Assembly (NCBI RefSeq): GCF_011174675.1
Contig: NZ_JAANIG010000028.1
Coordinates: 1-62,230 of the forward strand
Length of the DNA stretch: 62,230 nt
Direction of reading: 5' to 3'
Source of the DNA: Perlabentimonas gracilis
Lineage (GTDB): Bacteria > Bacteroidota > Bacteroidia > Bacteroidales > Tenuifilaceae
In this document: positions 41,549-49,689 of the stretch, piece by piece
Position numbering within the stretch: position 1 is the first letter of the stretch
Layout: each line of letters starts with the position of its first letter
The notes under the pieces: model-generated
Told to the model about the DNA's origin: nothing
Database searches by the model: none
Seen by the model: the letters and a program-made list of their open reading frames with translations, nothing else
Program-made: the position numbers and the translations under genes

Positions 41549-44500
41549 ATGCAAAATAGAGGAGCGATAAGGTTTATTGCAGTAGCATTGACGCTGGTTT
41601 GCTTATACCAGCTATCCTTTACCTGGTTTGCCAAGAAAGCAGAAAGGGCAGCTGCAGAGTATGCCCAGGGCGATCCGAAAAAGGAAGCATTTTATCTCGA
41701 TTCCATTTCAAGCGAAACGGTATACAACTTCCTATGGTTGCGCCAGTATTCGTACCGCGAGGTGAAGGAGCGCGAGATCAACCTTGGTCTTGACCTAAAA
41801 GGTGGTATGAACGTAACCCTTGAGGTATCGGTTGTAGATATCCTACGTTCATTATCGAATTATAGTAACGACAGCGCTTTTGTTGCCGCTATCGATATGG
41901 CTCGTAAGATGCCCCCATCGGAGGATTTTATTTCTCGCTTTGGAAAGGCATTTGAAACCATTGCACCCAACGCTCGCCTAGCGTCAATTTTTAACACCGT
42001 TGAACTGCGCGATAGGGTAAATTTTAACTCTACCAACGACGAGGTTCTTAGGGTTATTAGAACCGAAGCAGAAAGTGCCATTGCCAACTCGTTTAACATT
42101 ATCCGTAATCGTATCGACCGCTTTGGTGTGGCTCAGCCAAACATACAGCGTCTCGAAGGCTCGGGTCGTATTTTGGTAGAACTGCCCGGCGTAAAGGAGC
42201 CAGAGCGTGTTCGCAAGTTGCTGCAAGGAACTGCCAGCCTCGAGTTCTGGGAAACATACGAGAATAGTGAGATATTTCCCTATCTACAGCAAGCTAATGC
42301 CAAGATTAAAGAAATTAAGGATGCTGAAACAGCTTTAGCCAAAGGCCAACAGCCCGTTCAGGTAGAGGATACTACTCCTGCCGAGGCGGTTCAGGCTGAC
42401 GAAGCAACTACTCAGGAGGAGGATTTGCTCGAGATGCTTAAAGCCGAAGGCGACTCAACCGATATCGACGAAGCCGACTGGGCAAAGGAGTTCCCTCTTT
42501 TCGCCATTCTTAACCCTAGCACCAATCAGCAGGGACAAGTAATGGGCGGCCCCGTGGTGGGTTTTGCTCACTATCGCGATACTGCTCAAATTAACTCTTA
42601 CCTAAAGTTGCCTCAGGTTCAGCAGCTAATGCCACGCGACCTAAGGTTGCTTTGGTCAGTAAAAAATGTTCCTTGGGATAACACCAATAGCATTTTTGAA
42701 CTTATTGCCATTAAGGTAACTAGCCGTGATGGTAATCCTCCTCTCGATGGGGGTGCGATTACCGATGCCCGTGACGATTTTAGCTCTACTGGTGGCGAGG
42801 CCGAGGTGTCGATGAGTATGAATGCTGAGGGTGCAAAAATTTGGGCTAGGCTTACCGCCGATAACGTTGGCCGTTCCATTGCCATTGTGCTCGACGATTA
42901 TGTGTACTCCTACCCAAAGGTAAATCAGGAGATTCGGGGTGGTCGCTCCTCAATTACTGGTGGTTTCACCATTAACGAGGCTAAGGACTTGGCCAACGTG
43001 CTTAAGTCGGGTAAACTACCTGCTCCTGCTCGTATTATGCAGGAAGAGATTGTTGGGCCATCACTTGGTCAGGAAGCTATCGATTCGGGCTTGCGCTCGT
43101 TCATCATTAGCTTTATTATCGTGCTAATGTTTATGGTTTTCTATTACAGCCATAGGGGCGGACTTATTGCCGACTTTGCGCTGGTAGCAAACCTATTCTT
43201 TATATTTGGTGTGCTTGCCTCATTTGGCGCAACGCTAACACTGCCTGGTATCGCTGGTATTGTGCTTACCATTGGTATGTCGGTGGATGCCAACGTACTT
43301 ATCTTCGAGCGTATTCGTGAGGAGCTGAAGGCTGGAAAGGGGATGAGTCTAGCTATTTCCGATGGTTATAAAAATGCCTACTCCGCTATTATCGACGGTA
43401 ACGTAACCACTTTGCTTACTGGTGTAATCCTTTACCTATTTGGTTCTGGACCAATCCGTGGTTTTGCAACCACTCTGGTTATCGGTATTATTACCTCGTT
43501 GTTTAGTGCGCTATTCCTTACCCGCCTTGTGATTCACTTCATGCAGCAGCGTAAGTATAACATCACTTTCTCAAATAGGATAAGCGAGGGTGCTTTCAAA
43601 AACACCAAGTTCGATTTTATTGGAGCCAGAAAGATATCGTATGTTATCTCTCTTGCACTTATTCTTATTGCAGTTGGTTCGCTATCGATGCGAGGCCTAA
43701 ACTATGGTATTGACTTCTCCGGTGGTCGTTCGTACGTTGTAAGGTTCCAAGAGGATGTGTCAACTGTTGATATAGCAGCCGATCTTCGTGAGGTGTTTGG
43801 CGAGACCCCTGAGGTAAAAACCTTTGGCCCAAGCAACCAGGTGAAGATTACAACCAAGTACCTGATTGATGATGAAGGTGAGAACATTGATAACGAGATT
43901 GACTCGCTGCTTCATGTTGGACTTATGCCTTACCTGCCCGATGGTACAAGCATTGATGTGTTTAGGGATGTTAACAAGCAGAGCAGCATGAAGGTTGGGC
44001 CAACCATTGCGCATGACCTTCGCCAAGAGGCAATAATCGCTCTATTCTTTGCACTTGTTGTAATATTCCTTTATATCCTTATAAGGTTTAAGAACTGGTC
44101 GTATGGTACTGGTGCAGTTGTTGCGCTTTTCCACGATACCATTATTGTGGTGGGGATATTCTCGTTGCTATACAACAGAATGCCATTTAGCCTTGAGATC
44201 GATCAGGCATTCATTGCCGCAATACTAACCATTATAGGTTACTCTATTAACGACTCGGTGGTTATCTTCGACCGTATTCGTGAGTACATCGGTTTGTACC
44301 CCAAGCGTGAAAGGCAAGTGACAATGAACAACGCCTTGAATGATACCCTGAGCCGTACATTCTCCACCTCATTCAGTACGTTGGTGGTGCTTATACCCAT
44401 CTTCTTCTTCGGAGGTGAGAGCATTCGCGGATTTATCTTCGGCTTGATTATTGGTGTGCTGGTTGGTACATACTCGTCGCTATTTGTTGCTTCGCCAATT

Positions 44501-44575
44501 GCTTTCGATATTAAAGCTTGGGCTAGCAGAAAAGCAGCAGTTAAGGCAGCCAACGTGCCCAAAAAGAGGAAATAG
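41549..44575 (+). CDS. secDF: Fused protein translocase subunits SecD and SecF
   Basis: The 1008-residue protein combines SecD and SecF, each with six transmembrane helices and an extracytoplasmic domain. The SecD half has LGLDLKGGMNVTLEV early and TLPGIAGIVLTIGMSVDAN in its fourth helix region. The SecF half has LNYGIDFSGG and IGYSINDSVVIFDRIREY. It uses the proton motive force to complete export through SecYEG. A low-complexity acidic insert (about residues 250-315) lies in the first periplasmic domain. A terminator follows. Confidence 0.97.
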   Translation: MQNRGAIRFIAVALTLVCLYQLSFTWFAKKAERAAAEYAQGDPKKEAFYLDSISSETVYNFLWLRQYSYREVKEREINLGLDLKGGMNVTLEVSVVDILRSLSNYSNDSAFVAAIDMARKMPPSEDFISRFGKAFETIAPNARLASIFNTVELRDRVNFNSTNDEVLRVIRTEAESAIANSFNIIRNRIDRFGVAQPNIQRLEGSGRILVELPGVKEPERVRKLLQGTASLEFWETYENSEIFPYLQQANAKIKEIKDAETALAKGQQPVQVEDTTPAEAVQADEATTQEEDLLEMLKAEGDSTDIDEADWAKEFPLFAILNPSTNQQGQVMGGPVVGFAHYRDTAQINSYLKLPQVQQLMPRDLRLLWSVKNVPWDNTNSIFELIAIKVTSRDGNPPLDGGAITDARDDFSSTGGEAEVSMSMNAEGAKIWARLTADNVGRSIAIVLDDYVYSYPKVNQEIRGGRSSITGGFTINEAKDLANVLKSGKLPAPARIMQEEIVGPSLGQEAIDSGLRSFIISFIIVLMFMVFYYSHRGGLIADFALVANLFFIFGVLASFGATLTLPGIAGIVLTIGMSVDANVLIFERIREELKAGKGMSLAISDGYKNAYSAIIDGNVTTLLTGVILYLFGSGPIRGFATTLVIGIITSLFSALFLTRLVIHFMQQRKYNITFSNRISEGAFKNTKFDFIGARKISYVISLALILIAVGSLSMRGLNYGIDFSGGRSYVVRFQEDVSTVDIAADLREVFGETPEVKTFGPSNQVKITTKYLIDDEGENIDNEIDSLLHVGLMPYLPDGTSIDVFRDVNKQSSMKVGPTIAHDLRQEAIIALFFALVVIFLYILIRFKNWSYGTGAVVALFHDTIIVVGIFSLLYNRMPFSLEIDQAFIAAILTIIGYSINDSVVIFDRIREYIGLYPKRERQVTMNNALNDTLSRTFSTSFSTLVVLIPIFFFGGESIRGFIFGLIIGVLVGTYSSLFVASPIAFDIKAWASRKAAVKAANVPKKRK

Positions 44576-44597
44576 TGTTTCTTTAGCATATATTTAA

Positions 44598-44629
44598 AAT
44601 CCTGCGGAGATTTTCGCAGGATTTTTTTT
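44598..44629 (+). terminator. Intrinsic terminator after secDF
   Basis: AATCCTGCG (44598-44606) pairs perfectly with CGCAGGATT (44615-44623) and is followed by eight T, 22 bp after the secDF stop. Confidence 0.9.
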
Positions 44630-44630
44630 G

Positions 44631-44638
44631 TAGTTTTG
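44631..44638 (+). promoter_or_regulatory. -7 box of tatA
   Basis: TAGTTTTG matches TAnnTTTG directly after the secDF terminator and would start transcription about 12 nt before the tatA ATG. Confidence 0.45.
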
Positions 44639-44657
44639 TGGCAAATCACTTGGTCTT

Positions 44658-44906
44658 ATGCTCTTATTTATTGGTGGAACCGAAATCATACTAATTGTGT
44701 TTGTGGTGCTTTTGCTCTTTGGATCAAAAAAAATTCCTGAGGTTGCACGCGCCATAGGCAAGGGCTACCGTGAGTTTCAGAAAGCAACAGATGATATTAA
44801 ACGCGAACTTTCCGATCTTGATACTAATTCAACATCGACTAACTCTTCCAAAACGTCATCATCTACTTCACCCGAAGATAGTGCTGATTATCAGCAGAAA
44901 AATTAA
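44658..44906 (+). CDS. tatA: Twin-arginine translocase component TatA/TatE
   Basis: The 82-residue protein has one N-terminal transmembrane helix (residues 7-22), the hinge FGSKKIPEVARAIGKG, an amphipathic helix, and a Ser/Thr-rich acidic tail. This is the TatA/E form of the folded-protein translocase. TatC is not in the window. The gene sits between secDF and the pseudouridine synthase with its own promoter box at 44631-44638. Confidence 0.93.
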   Translation: MLLFIGGTEIILIVFVVLLLFGSKKIPEVARAIGKGYREFQKATDDIKRELSDLDTNSTSTNSSKTSSSTSPEDSADYQQKN

Positions 44907-44942
44907 GTTTTTGAATAGTAAGGAATTTCTTTAAAAATGGTG

Positions 44943-44950
44943 TATCTTTG
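44943..44950 (+). promoter_or_regulatory. -7 box of the pseudouridine synthase gene
   Basis: TATCTTTG lies 57 bp before the ATG at 45007. No good -33 TTTG at 19-21 nt spacing is seen. Confidence 0.45.
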
Positions 44951-45006
44951 CAGCCATTTTTTACGCATAGCTATAGATTTAAGAGTTCTTAACCAGTACA
45001 TTGTAA

Positions 45007-46344
45007 ATGAAAGAGAAAGAGAAATTCGGAAAGAAACCCGTGAGGCGGAGTACGTCCGACGAGAAAGAGTCTGCAAGGGTATACAAACCCCGTACAGCCA
45101 GACCGCTAAGTTCTAAACCCCAAACGGAAAAGTATTCCAACGACGAGGAGTCAACCCCTAAGCCCACCGAACGAAGAAAGTCCCCCGATTTTAAGGAGAA
45201 ACGTGAGCGAGGAGATCGCAACGAGACTAAGCGTCAACCTAGAAGAGACGATAAAAAGTCCGATTCGTCGAGAACCTACATGCCTCGTACGCTAAAATCA
45301 AAATCCATTGGAAAGGATGCTCCCAAGCGCGAGCGATCCGATGAAGATTTTGAGCCAAGACCCGAGAAAAGGGATAGCGGAAAGAAAAGTTTTTACGAGG
45401 ATAAATATTCGAAACCAAAATTCGAAAGACCTACCAAGGAAAAATTCGAGAGACCTTCGAGGGATAAGTACACAAAATCGTCCAGCGATCGGTTCTCCAA
45501 GCCAAAGTCCGACAGGTTTGCTAAACCCGATAAGTTTGCCAAGCCCGATTTCGAAAGCAAACCAAAGGCAACAAAACGCTTTTCTACACCACCCGAAATA
45601 GAGAATGAGCTTAAAACTGATAAGGATGGCCTTATCCGCTTGAATAAATACATTGCCAACTCGGGCTTATGTAGCCGTCGCGAGGCCGATGAGTTTATTG
45701 CAAAAGGCCAAATCACGGTTAATGGTGTTGAGGTTAGGGAGCTGGGCACAAAGGTTAAACTTACCGATGAGGTACGCTTTAAGGACAAGGCCCTCGACCC
45801 TGAGAAGAAAGTATACATCCTGCTTAACAAGCCCAAGGATTACGTTACCACTGTCGAGGATCCGAATGCTACCCGTACAGTGATGGATCTAATAGAAGGG
45901 GCATGCGAGCAAAGGGTATATCCTGTTGGTCGCCTCGATAGGAATAGTACCGGTTTGCTACTTTTCACCAACGATGGTGAGCTTACCAAGCAGCTTACTC
46001 ATCCAAGCTTCATGAAGCGTAAGGTTTATGAGGTTGGTCTCGACCGAAATGTGGCCCCCCAAGATATGGAGGCAATTCTTAAAGGACTTGATTTTGATGG
46101 TGAGATTATTGCTGCCGATGCCATTGAGTATGCCGACGACCGCGATAAATCAATTATTGGTATTGAAATTCACTCTGGGCAGAATCGTATTGTACGCCGC
46201 ATGTTCGAGAAGTTGAACTATAGGGTTGTTAAGCTCGACAGGGTGTACTTTGCTGGCCTAACAAAGAAGAGTTTACCCCGAGGCAAGTGGCGATTCCTTT
46301 CGGCAAAGGAGGTGAATATGCTTAAAACGAACAGGTTTAAATAG
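45007..46344 (+). CDS. RsuA/RluB-family pseudouridine synthase with a long charged N-terminal tail
   Basis: The 445-residue protein has an unusual first 205 residues, strongly basic and acidic (Lys, Arg, Glu, Asp, Ser) with loosely repeated KPKFERPTK/KYTKSSSDRF-type units and no predicted fold. An S4 RNA-binding domain follows (LIRLNKYIANSGLCSRREAD) and then the catalytic domain with Asp311 in VGRLDRNSTG. It should convert a specific uridine in 23S rRNA (RluB-like) to pseudouridine. The tail may bind rRNA. Its TATCTTTG box is at 44943-44950. Confidence 0.93.
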   Translation: MKEKEKFGKKPVRRSTSDEKESARVYKPRTARPLSSKPQTEKYSNDEESTPKPTERRKSPDFKEKRERGDRNETKRQPRRDDKKSDSSRTYMPRTLKSKSIGKDAPKRERSDEDFEPRPEKRDSGKKSFYEDKYSKPKFERPTKEKFERPSRDKYTKSSSDRFSKPKSDRFAKPDKFAKPDFESKPKATKRFSTPPEIENELKTDKDGLIRLNKYIANSGLCSRREADEFIAKGQITVNGVEVRELGTKVKLTDEVRFKDKALDPEKKVYILLNKPKDYVTTVEDPNATRTVMDLIEGACEQRVYPVGRLDRNSTGLLLFTNDGELTKQLTHPSFMKRKVYEVGLDRNVAPQDMEAILKGLDFDGEIIAADAIEYADDRDKSIIGIEIHSGQNRIVRRMFEKLNYRVVKLDRVYFAGLTKKSLPRGKWRFLSAKEVNMLKTNRFK

Positions 46345-46364
46345 GGTTACACTCACCCAAATAT

Positions 46365-46397
46365 AGCGGAGTCGGATATTCGATTCCGCTTTTTTTA
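46365..46397 (+). terminator. Intrinsic terminator after the pseudouridine synthase
   Basis: AGCGGAGTCG (46365-46374) pairs with CGATTCCGCT (46381-46390) with one G-T pair and a 6-nt loop, followed by a T-run. Confidence 0.88.
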
Positions 46398-46399
46398 TG

Positions 46400-46407
46400 T
46401 AGTTTTG
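46400..46407 (+). promoter_or_regulatory. -7 box of the DUF5686 gene
   Basis: TAGTTTTG lies 32 bp before the GTG start and directly after the terminator. Confidence 0.45.
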
Positions 46408-46439
46408 TCTACAATTAAAACCACTGATTAGCCCGAAAA

Positions 46440-48914
46440 GTGAAATATTTTTTTGCTATTATCACCCAGCTTTTATTTGTATTTGCTCTCCAAGGTCAAT
46501 ACGTGCTTAAAGGTAGGATTGTTGATAGGGAAACAGGACAACCCTTACCCTTTGTCAATATTATCTATAATCAACAGGGGCAAGGTGTTACCTCAAATTT
46601 GGAGGGGAACTTCGAAATTACCACATCACATAGAATTACTCAGCTAAGAACTAGCTACGTTGGGTATCTTCCCGAAAGTATAGCTGTTGATGATAGGGCG
46701 TATGCCAAACCTATGCTCCTTGGTCTTACTCCAACTGCCTACGATTTGGAGGAGGTGGTAGTACGTCCCGGTGAAAATCCAGCCCATAGGATTATCAACC
46801 TGGTTTACGAGAACAGACAGCGCAATAACCCTGAGCGACTAGCACAGTTTAGGTACAATAGCTATAGTAAGATGTACTTCACGGCCCAGCGCGACACCAT
46901 TAACCTTAAGCCTAAAGGAGAGGATGGGGAGGGGGCACAACCTTCAACCGACTCGCTTGAGCTGAAGGTTGAGAAGGTTCTTAAACAGCAGCATCTGATG
47001 ATGATGGAATCGATTACCGAGCGGATATTCATGCACCCCAACAGAAGTCACGAGACCATTTTAGCTTCAAAGGTATCGGGCTTTAAGGATCCGCTCCTGG
47101 CTTTCCTAACAACCCAGTACCAATCGTTCTCGTTCTATCCCGAGTTGCTCAATCTTGGCGGCAAATTCCACCTCAACCCCATTAGCAAGAACAGCACACG
47201 GCGCTACCTTTTTATTTTGGAGGATACGCTTTTTACTCCAAGTGCCGACACAGTTTTCGTAGTATCATTCAGGCTATTACGCAATGCCAATTTTGCCGGA
47301 TTGCAAGGGGTGATGAATATAAATTCCAATGGCTACGCCATACAGAACGTAATTGCCGAACCAGTAGAGGCTCCGTCTCCAGTTTTTAATATTAAAATTC
47401 AGCAGCGCTACCAGCTCATCGATAGTGTACAGTGGTTTCCAGTTGAACTTAATACTACTCTTTACCTTAATTCGGGCAGTGTTCAGCTACAAGACTCAAC
47501 CAGCAAACAGGTTGTTAAGTTCATAATGGTGGGTAAGGGTAGTACCTATATCGATAATATTGACCTATTACCAAATCTAAGGCCCAGAGACTTTAGCCAC
47601 GTTGCGGTTAGCTTCGATCCCACAGCATCTTTGCGCGACGATGCATTCTGGGATAGCTATAGAGTAGAGCCTCTTACTGCCCAGGAGCTGCGCACGTATC
47701 ATTTTGTCGATAGCATAAGCAAGCAAGCCAACCTCGACAGGATGATGAACATTCTTGATGCACTGATCATGGGGAAAATTCCCATTGGTATCTTCAATCT
47801 CGACCTAAACCAGATTATGGATTACAACCGATTTGAGGGGTATCGCTTGGGACTGGGGCTGGAAACAAACCAAAGGGTATCAAAATGGTTTACGCTAGGC
47901 GGTTACTATGCCTACGGTTTTAGCGATAAAGAGGATAAGTTTGGAGTGTCTGCTCGCCTTACCTTAAGCCAGTTGCATCAGGTTTATGTTGAGGGGCGAT
48001 ACAGCAATGATGTGCGAGAGCCTGGAGAAGTGGTATTTGAGCGACAAACGGGTATGATAAACACCGATCTTTTTCGCACTTTTATGATAGATAGGATGGA
48101 TTATACCCAGAGCTATTCGGCAGGTTTTGGGTTCCGGTTTCTTAAGCGATTTACCCTTGGGCTGTCTGCAGTTCAAACCGATTATAATATTGCTTCTGGG
48201 TACGGATTTGAGCATCCCTTGTTGGCTTCACCCTTTGCATACAGAACCAATGAGCTTGGCTTACAGCTTAAGTTTGCCTGGCGCGAGTCGTATATTCAAA
48301 CCCTAAAAGGGCTAATGCCCTTTGGTTTTGAGCATCCAATTGTTTGGCTAAATGTTGCAAAAGGAATTGAGCTTAACGACAAGGGTTTTGACTATCTGCG
48401 CTGCGAGGCTCGAATTAGTCACAAGATAAACCATAGGATTATCGGTAAAACTAATGTTAGCCTTACTGGAGGAGTGATAACAGGTGATGTGCCAACCTCA
48501 TTGCTCTACTTTACCCCAGGAAGTATGGACAAGTATCCTCTTGATGCCACCAACTCGTTTGGAACTATACACCCATTTGAGTTTGTATCCGATCGGTATT
48601 TTTATGCCTTTCTTAGACACAATTTTGGGGAGCTGTTTGGGAAAAGCCGTTCGGCACTATTCAAACCTCAATTGGAAGTGGTTCAGAATTTTGCCATAGG
48701 GAGTTACTCAGAAAACCCATTCCATGCTTTTGTAGGGGCAGAGCCCAAAAGCCTTTCGCTTGGTTTTTTTGAGAGCGGACTACTATTGAATGGGTTGCTT
48801 GCCAATCCCTTTTACTCGCTAGGAGTGGGAGCCTACTATCGTTGGGGGACTTACACCAACCCTGCTTGGAGCGATAATGTAGCTATTAAGCTTACCATAG
48901 CCACCAATTTTTAG
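46440..48914 (+). CDS. DUF5686 outer-membrane protein with carboxypeptidase-like N-terminus
   Basis: The 824-residue protein begins with GTG and a signal peptide ending LQG|Q. A carboxypeptidase-regulatory-like beta domain spans about residues 22-105 (LKGRIVDRETGQPLPFVNI). The remainder fits DUF5686: two soluble halves and a C-terminal barrel ending IKLTIATNF with a terminal Phe. The family is common in Bacteroidota and its ligand is unknown. A TAGTTTTG box sits 32 bp upstream, just after the previous terminator. Its stop is 6 bp from a converging gene, with no terminator between. Confidence 0.88.
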   Translation: MKYFFAIITQLLFVFALQGQYVLKGRIVDRETGQPLPFVNIIYNQQGQGVTSNLEGNFEITTSHRITQLRTSYVGYLPESIAVDDRAYAKPMLLGLTPTAYDLEEVVVRPGENPAHRIINLVYENRQRNNPERLAQFRYNSYSKMYFTAQRDTINLKPKGEDGEGAQPSTDSLELKVEKVLKQQHLMMMESITERIFMHPNRSHETILASKVSGFKDPLLAFLTTQYQSFSFYPELLNLGGKFHLNPISKNSTRRYLFILEDTLFTPSADTVFVVSFRLLRNANFAGLQGVMNINSNGYAIQNVIAEPVEAPSPVFNIKIQQRYQLIDSVQWFPVELNTTLYLNSGSVQLQDSTSKQVVKFIMVGKGSTYIDNIDLLPNLRPRDFSHVAVSFDPTASLRDDAFWDSYRVEPLTAQELRTYHFVDSISKQANLDRMMNILDALIMGKIPIGIFNLDLNQIMDYNRFEGYRLGLGLETNQRVSKWFTLGGYYAYGFSDKEDKFGVSARLTLSQLHQVYVEGRYSNDVREPGEVVFERQTGMINTDLFRTFMIDRMDYTQSYSAGFGFRFLKRFTLGLSAVQTDYNIASGYGFEHPLLASPFAYRTNELGLQLKFAWRESYIQTLKGLMPFGFEHPIVWLNVAKGIELNDKGFDYLRCEARISHKINHRIIGKTNVSLTGGVITGDVPTSLLYFTPGSMDKYPLDATNSFGTIHPFEFVSDRYFYAFLRHNFGELFGKSRSALFKPQLEVVQNFAIGSYSENPFHAFVGAEPKSLSLGFFESGLLLNGLLANPFYSLGVGAYYRWGTYTNPAWSDNVAIKLTIATNF

Positions 48915-48919
48915 AACAA

Positions 48920-49444
48920 TTATTTTTGGGCTTTTTGCAGTTCCTTTTCGGCATCCTTAAGTCTTTTTTCGGCATCTTTTTTTTGCTTCTTAGCCTTCTT
49001 TAGGTTAGCCTTTCCCTTGTCAACTGTTCTTTTTCCCGAGTCGTACTCCCTAAGCATTGCCCTGTATCGGGTATTCCAATCGCGCTCACGCGCTTTATTG
49101 TCCGAGTCAATTTCTCTAATTTTGGCCTTAGCTTCTCGGGCTTCGTCCCTATCTTTCGACCTTAGCTGTCTCTCTAAGGGTCTTTTTTGGTTAAAGTGAT
49201 CCCTGTCGATATCTTTTTTTTCCTGTGAAAGTTCTTTAAGAGCCACTTCGGCCTTAGCCATCTCGGCTTCACCAACCGCAATTAGGCTGTCGGCAGAGAA
49301 GATAAGGGCATCGGTAGCATTTACCCTCTCCTTTGCCGACTCTACCTTACTTTCAAGTCGTGCAATCTTTGGATCGTCAGATTGTCCATAGGATACCAGA
49401 AGATAGCTGGTGAGAATGCATAGTGTTAAGGTAATTCTTTTCAT
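48920..49444 (-). CDS. Exported coiled-coil protein, function unknown
   Basis: The 174-residue protein has a signal peptide ending SYG|Q, then almost entirely Lys/Glu/Asp/Arg/Ala-rich heptad sequence (KIARLESKVESAKERVNAT, KEKDAEKRLKDAEKELQKAQK in parts) typical of a long coiled coil. No family is recognised. The upstream ATG at 49456 is 12 nt earlier in the same frame, and 49444 gives a better signal peptide. It lies downstream of the caspase gene but is separated by a terminator, so it is its own unit. Confidence 0.65.
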   Translation of the reverse strand: MKRITLTLCILTSYLLVSYGQSDDPKIARLESKVESAKERVNATDALIFSADSLIAVGEAEMAKAEVALKELSQEKKDIDRDHFNQKRPLERQLRSKDRDEAREAKAKIREIDSDNKARERDWNTRYRAMLREYDSGKRTVDKGKANLKKAKKQKKDAEKRLKDAEKELQKAQK

Positions 49445-49638
49445 AATAAAATGCATTGATATTTAAAAGTTAAAGATGTCAACGCGAAGCCAATTTATGT
49501 ATAAGTTTCGAGAAAGTTTGCTCATTCAAAAATACAAATAGTGATTGAAGAATCTAATTTTTAATGCCCTTTATTTGAATTTGAAGGTTATGATAGGCTT
49601 TGCTTCCCGCTTTACAAATAGTTGGAATGGTAAAAAGT

Positions 49639-49667
49639 AGCGCCCAAACCTTTTAGGTTTGAGCGCT
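49639..49667 (-). terminator. Intrinsic terminator after the caspase gene
   Basis: AGCGC-C-CAAACCT (49639-49651) pairs with AGGTTTG-A-GCGCT (49655-49667) with one internal mismatch. Read on the minus strand it is followed by a T-rich ACTTTTTACC. Confidence 0.78.
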
Positions 49668-49689
49668 AAGGCTATCTAAAGGCTTTTGG

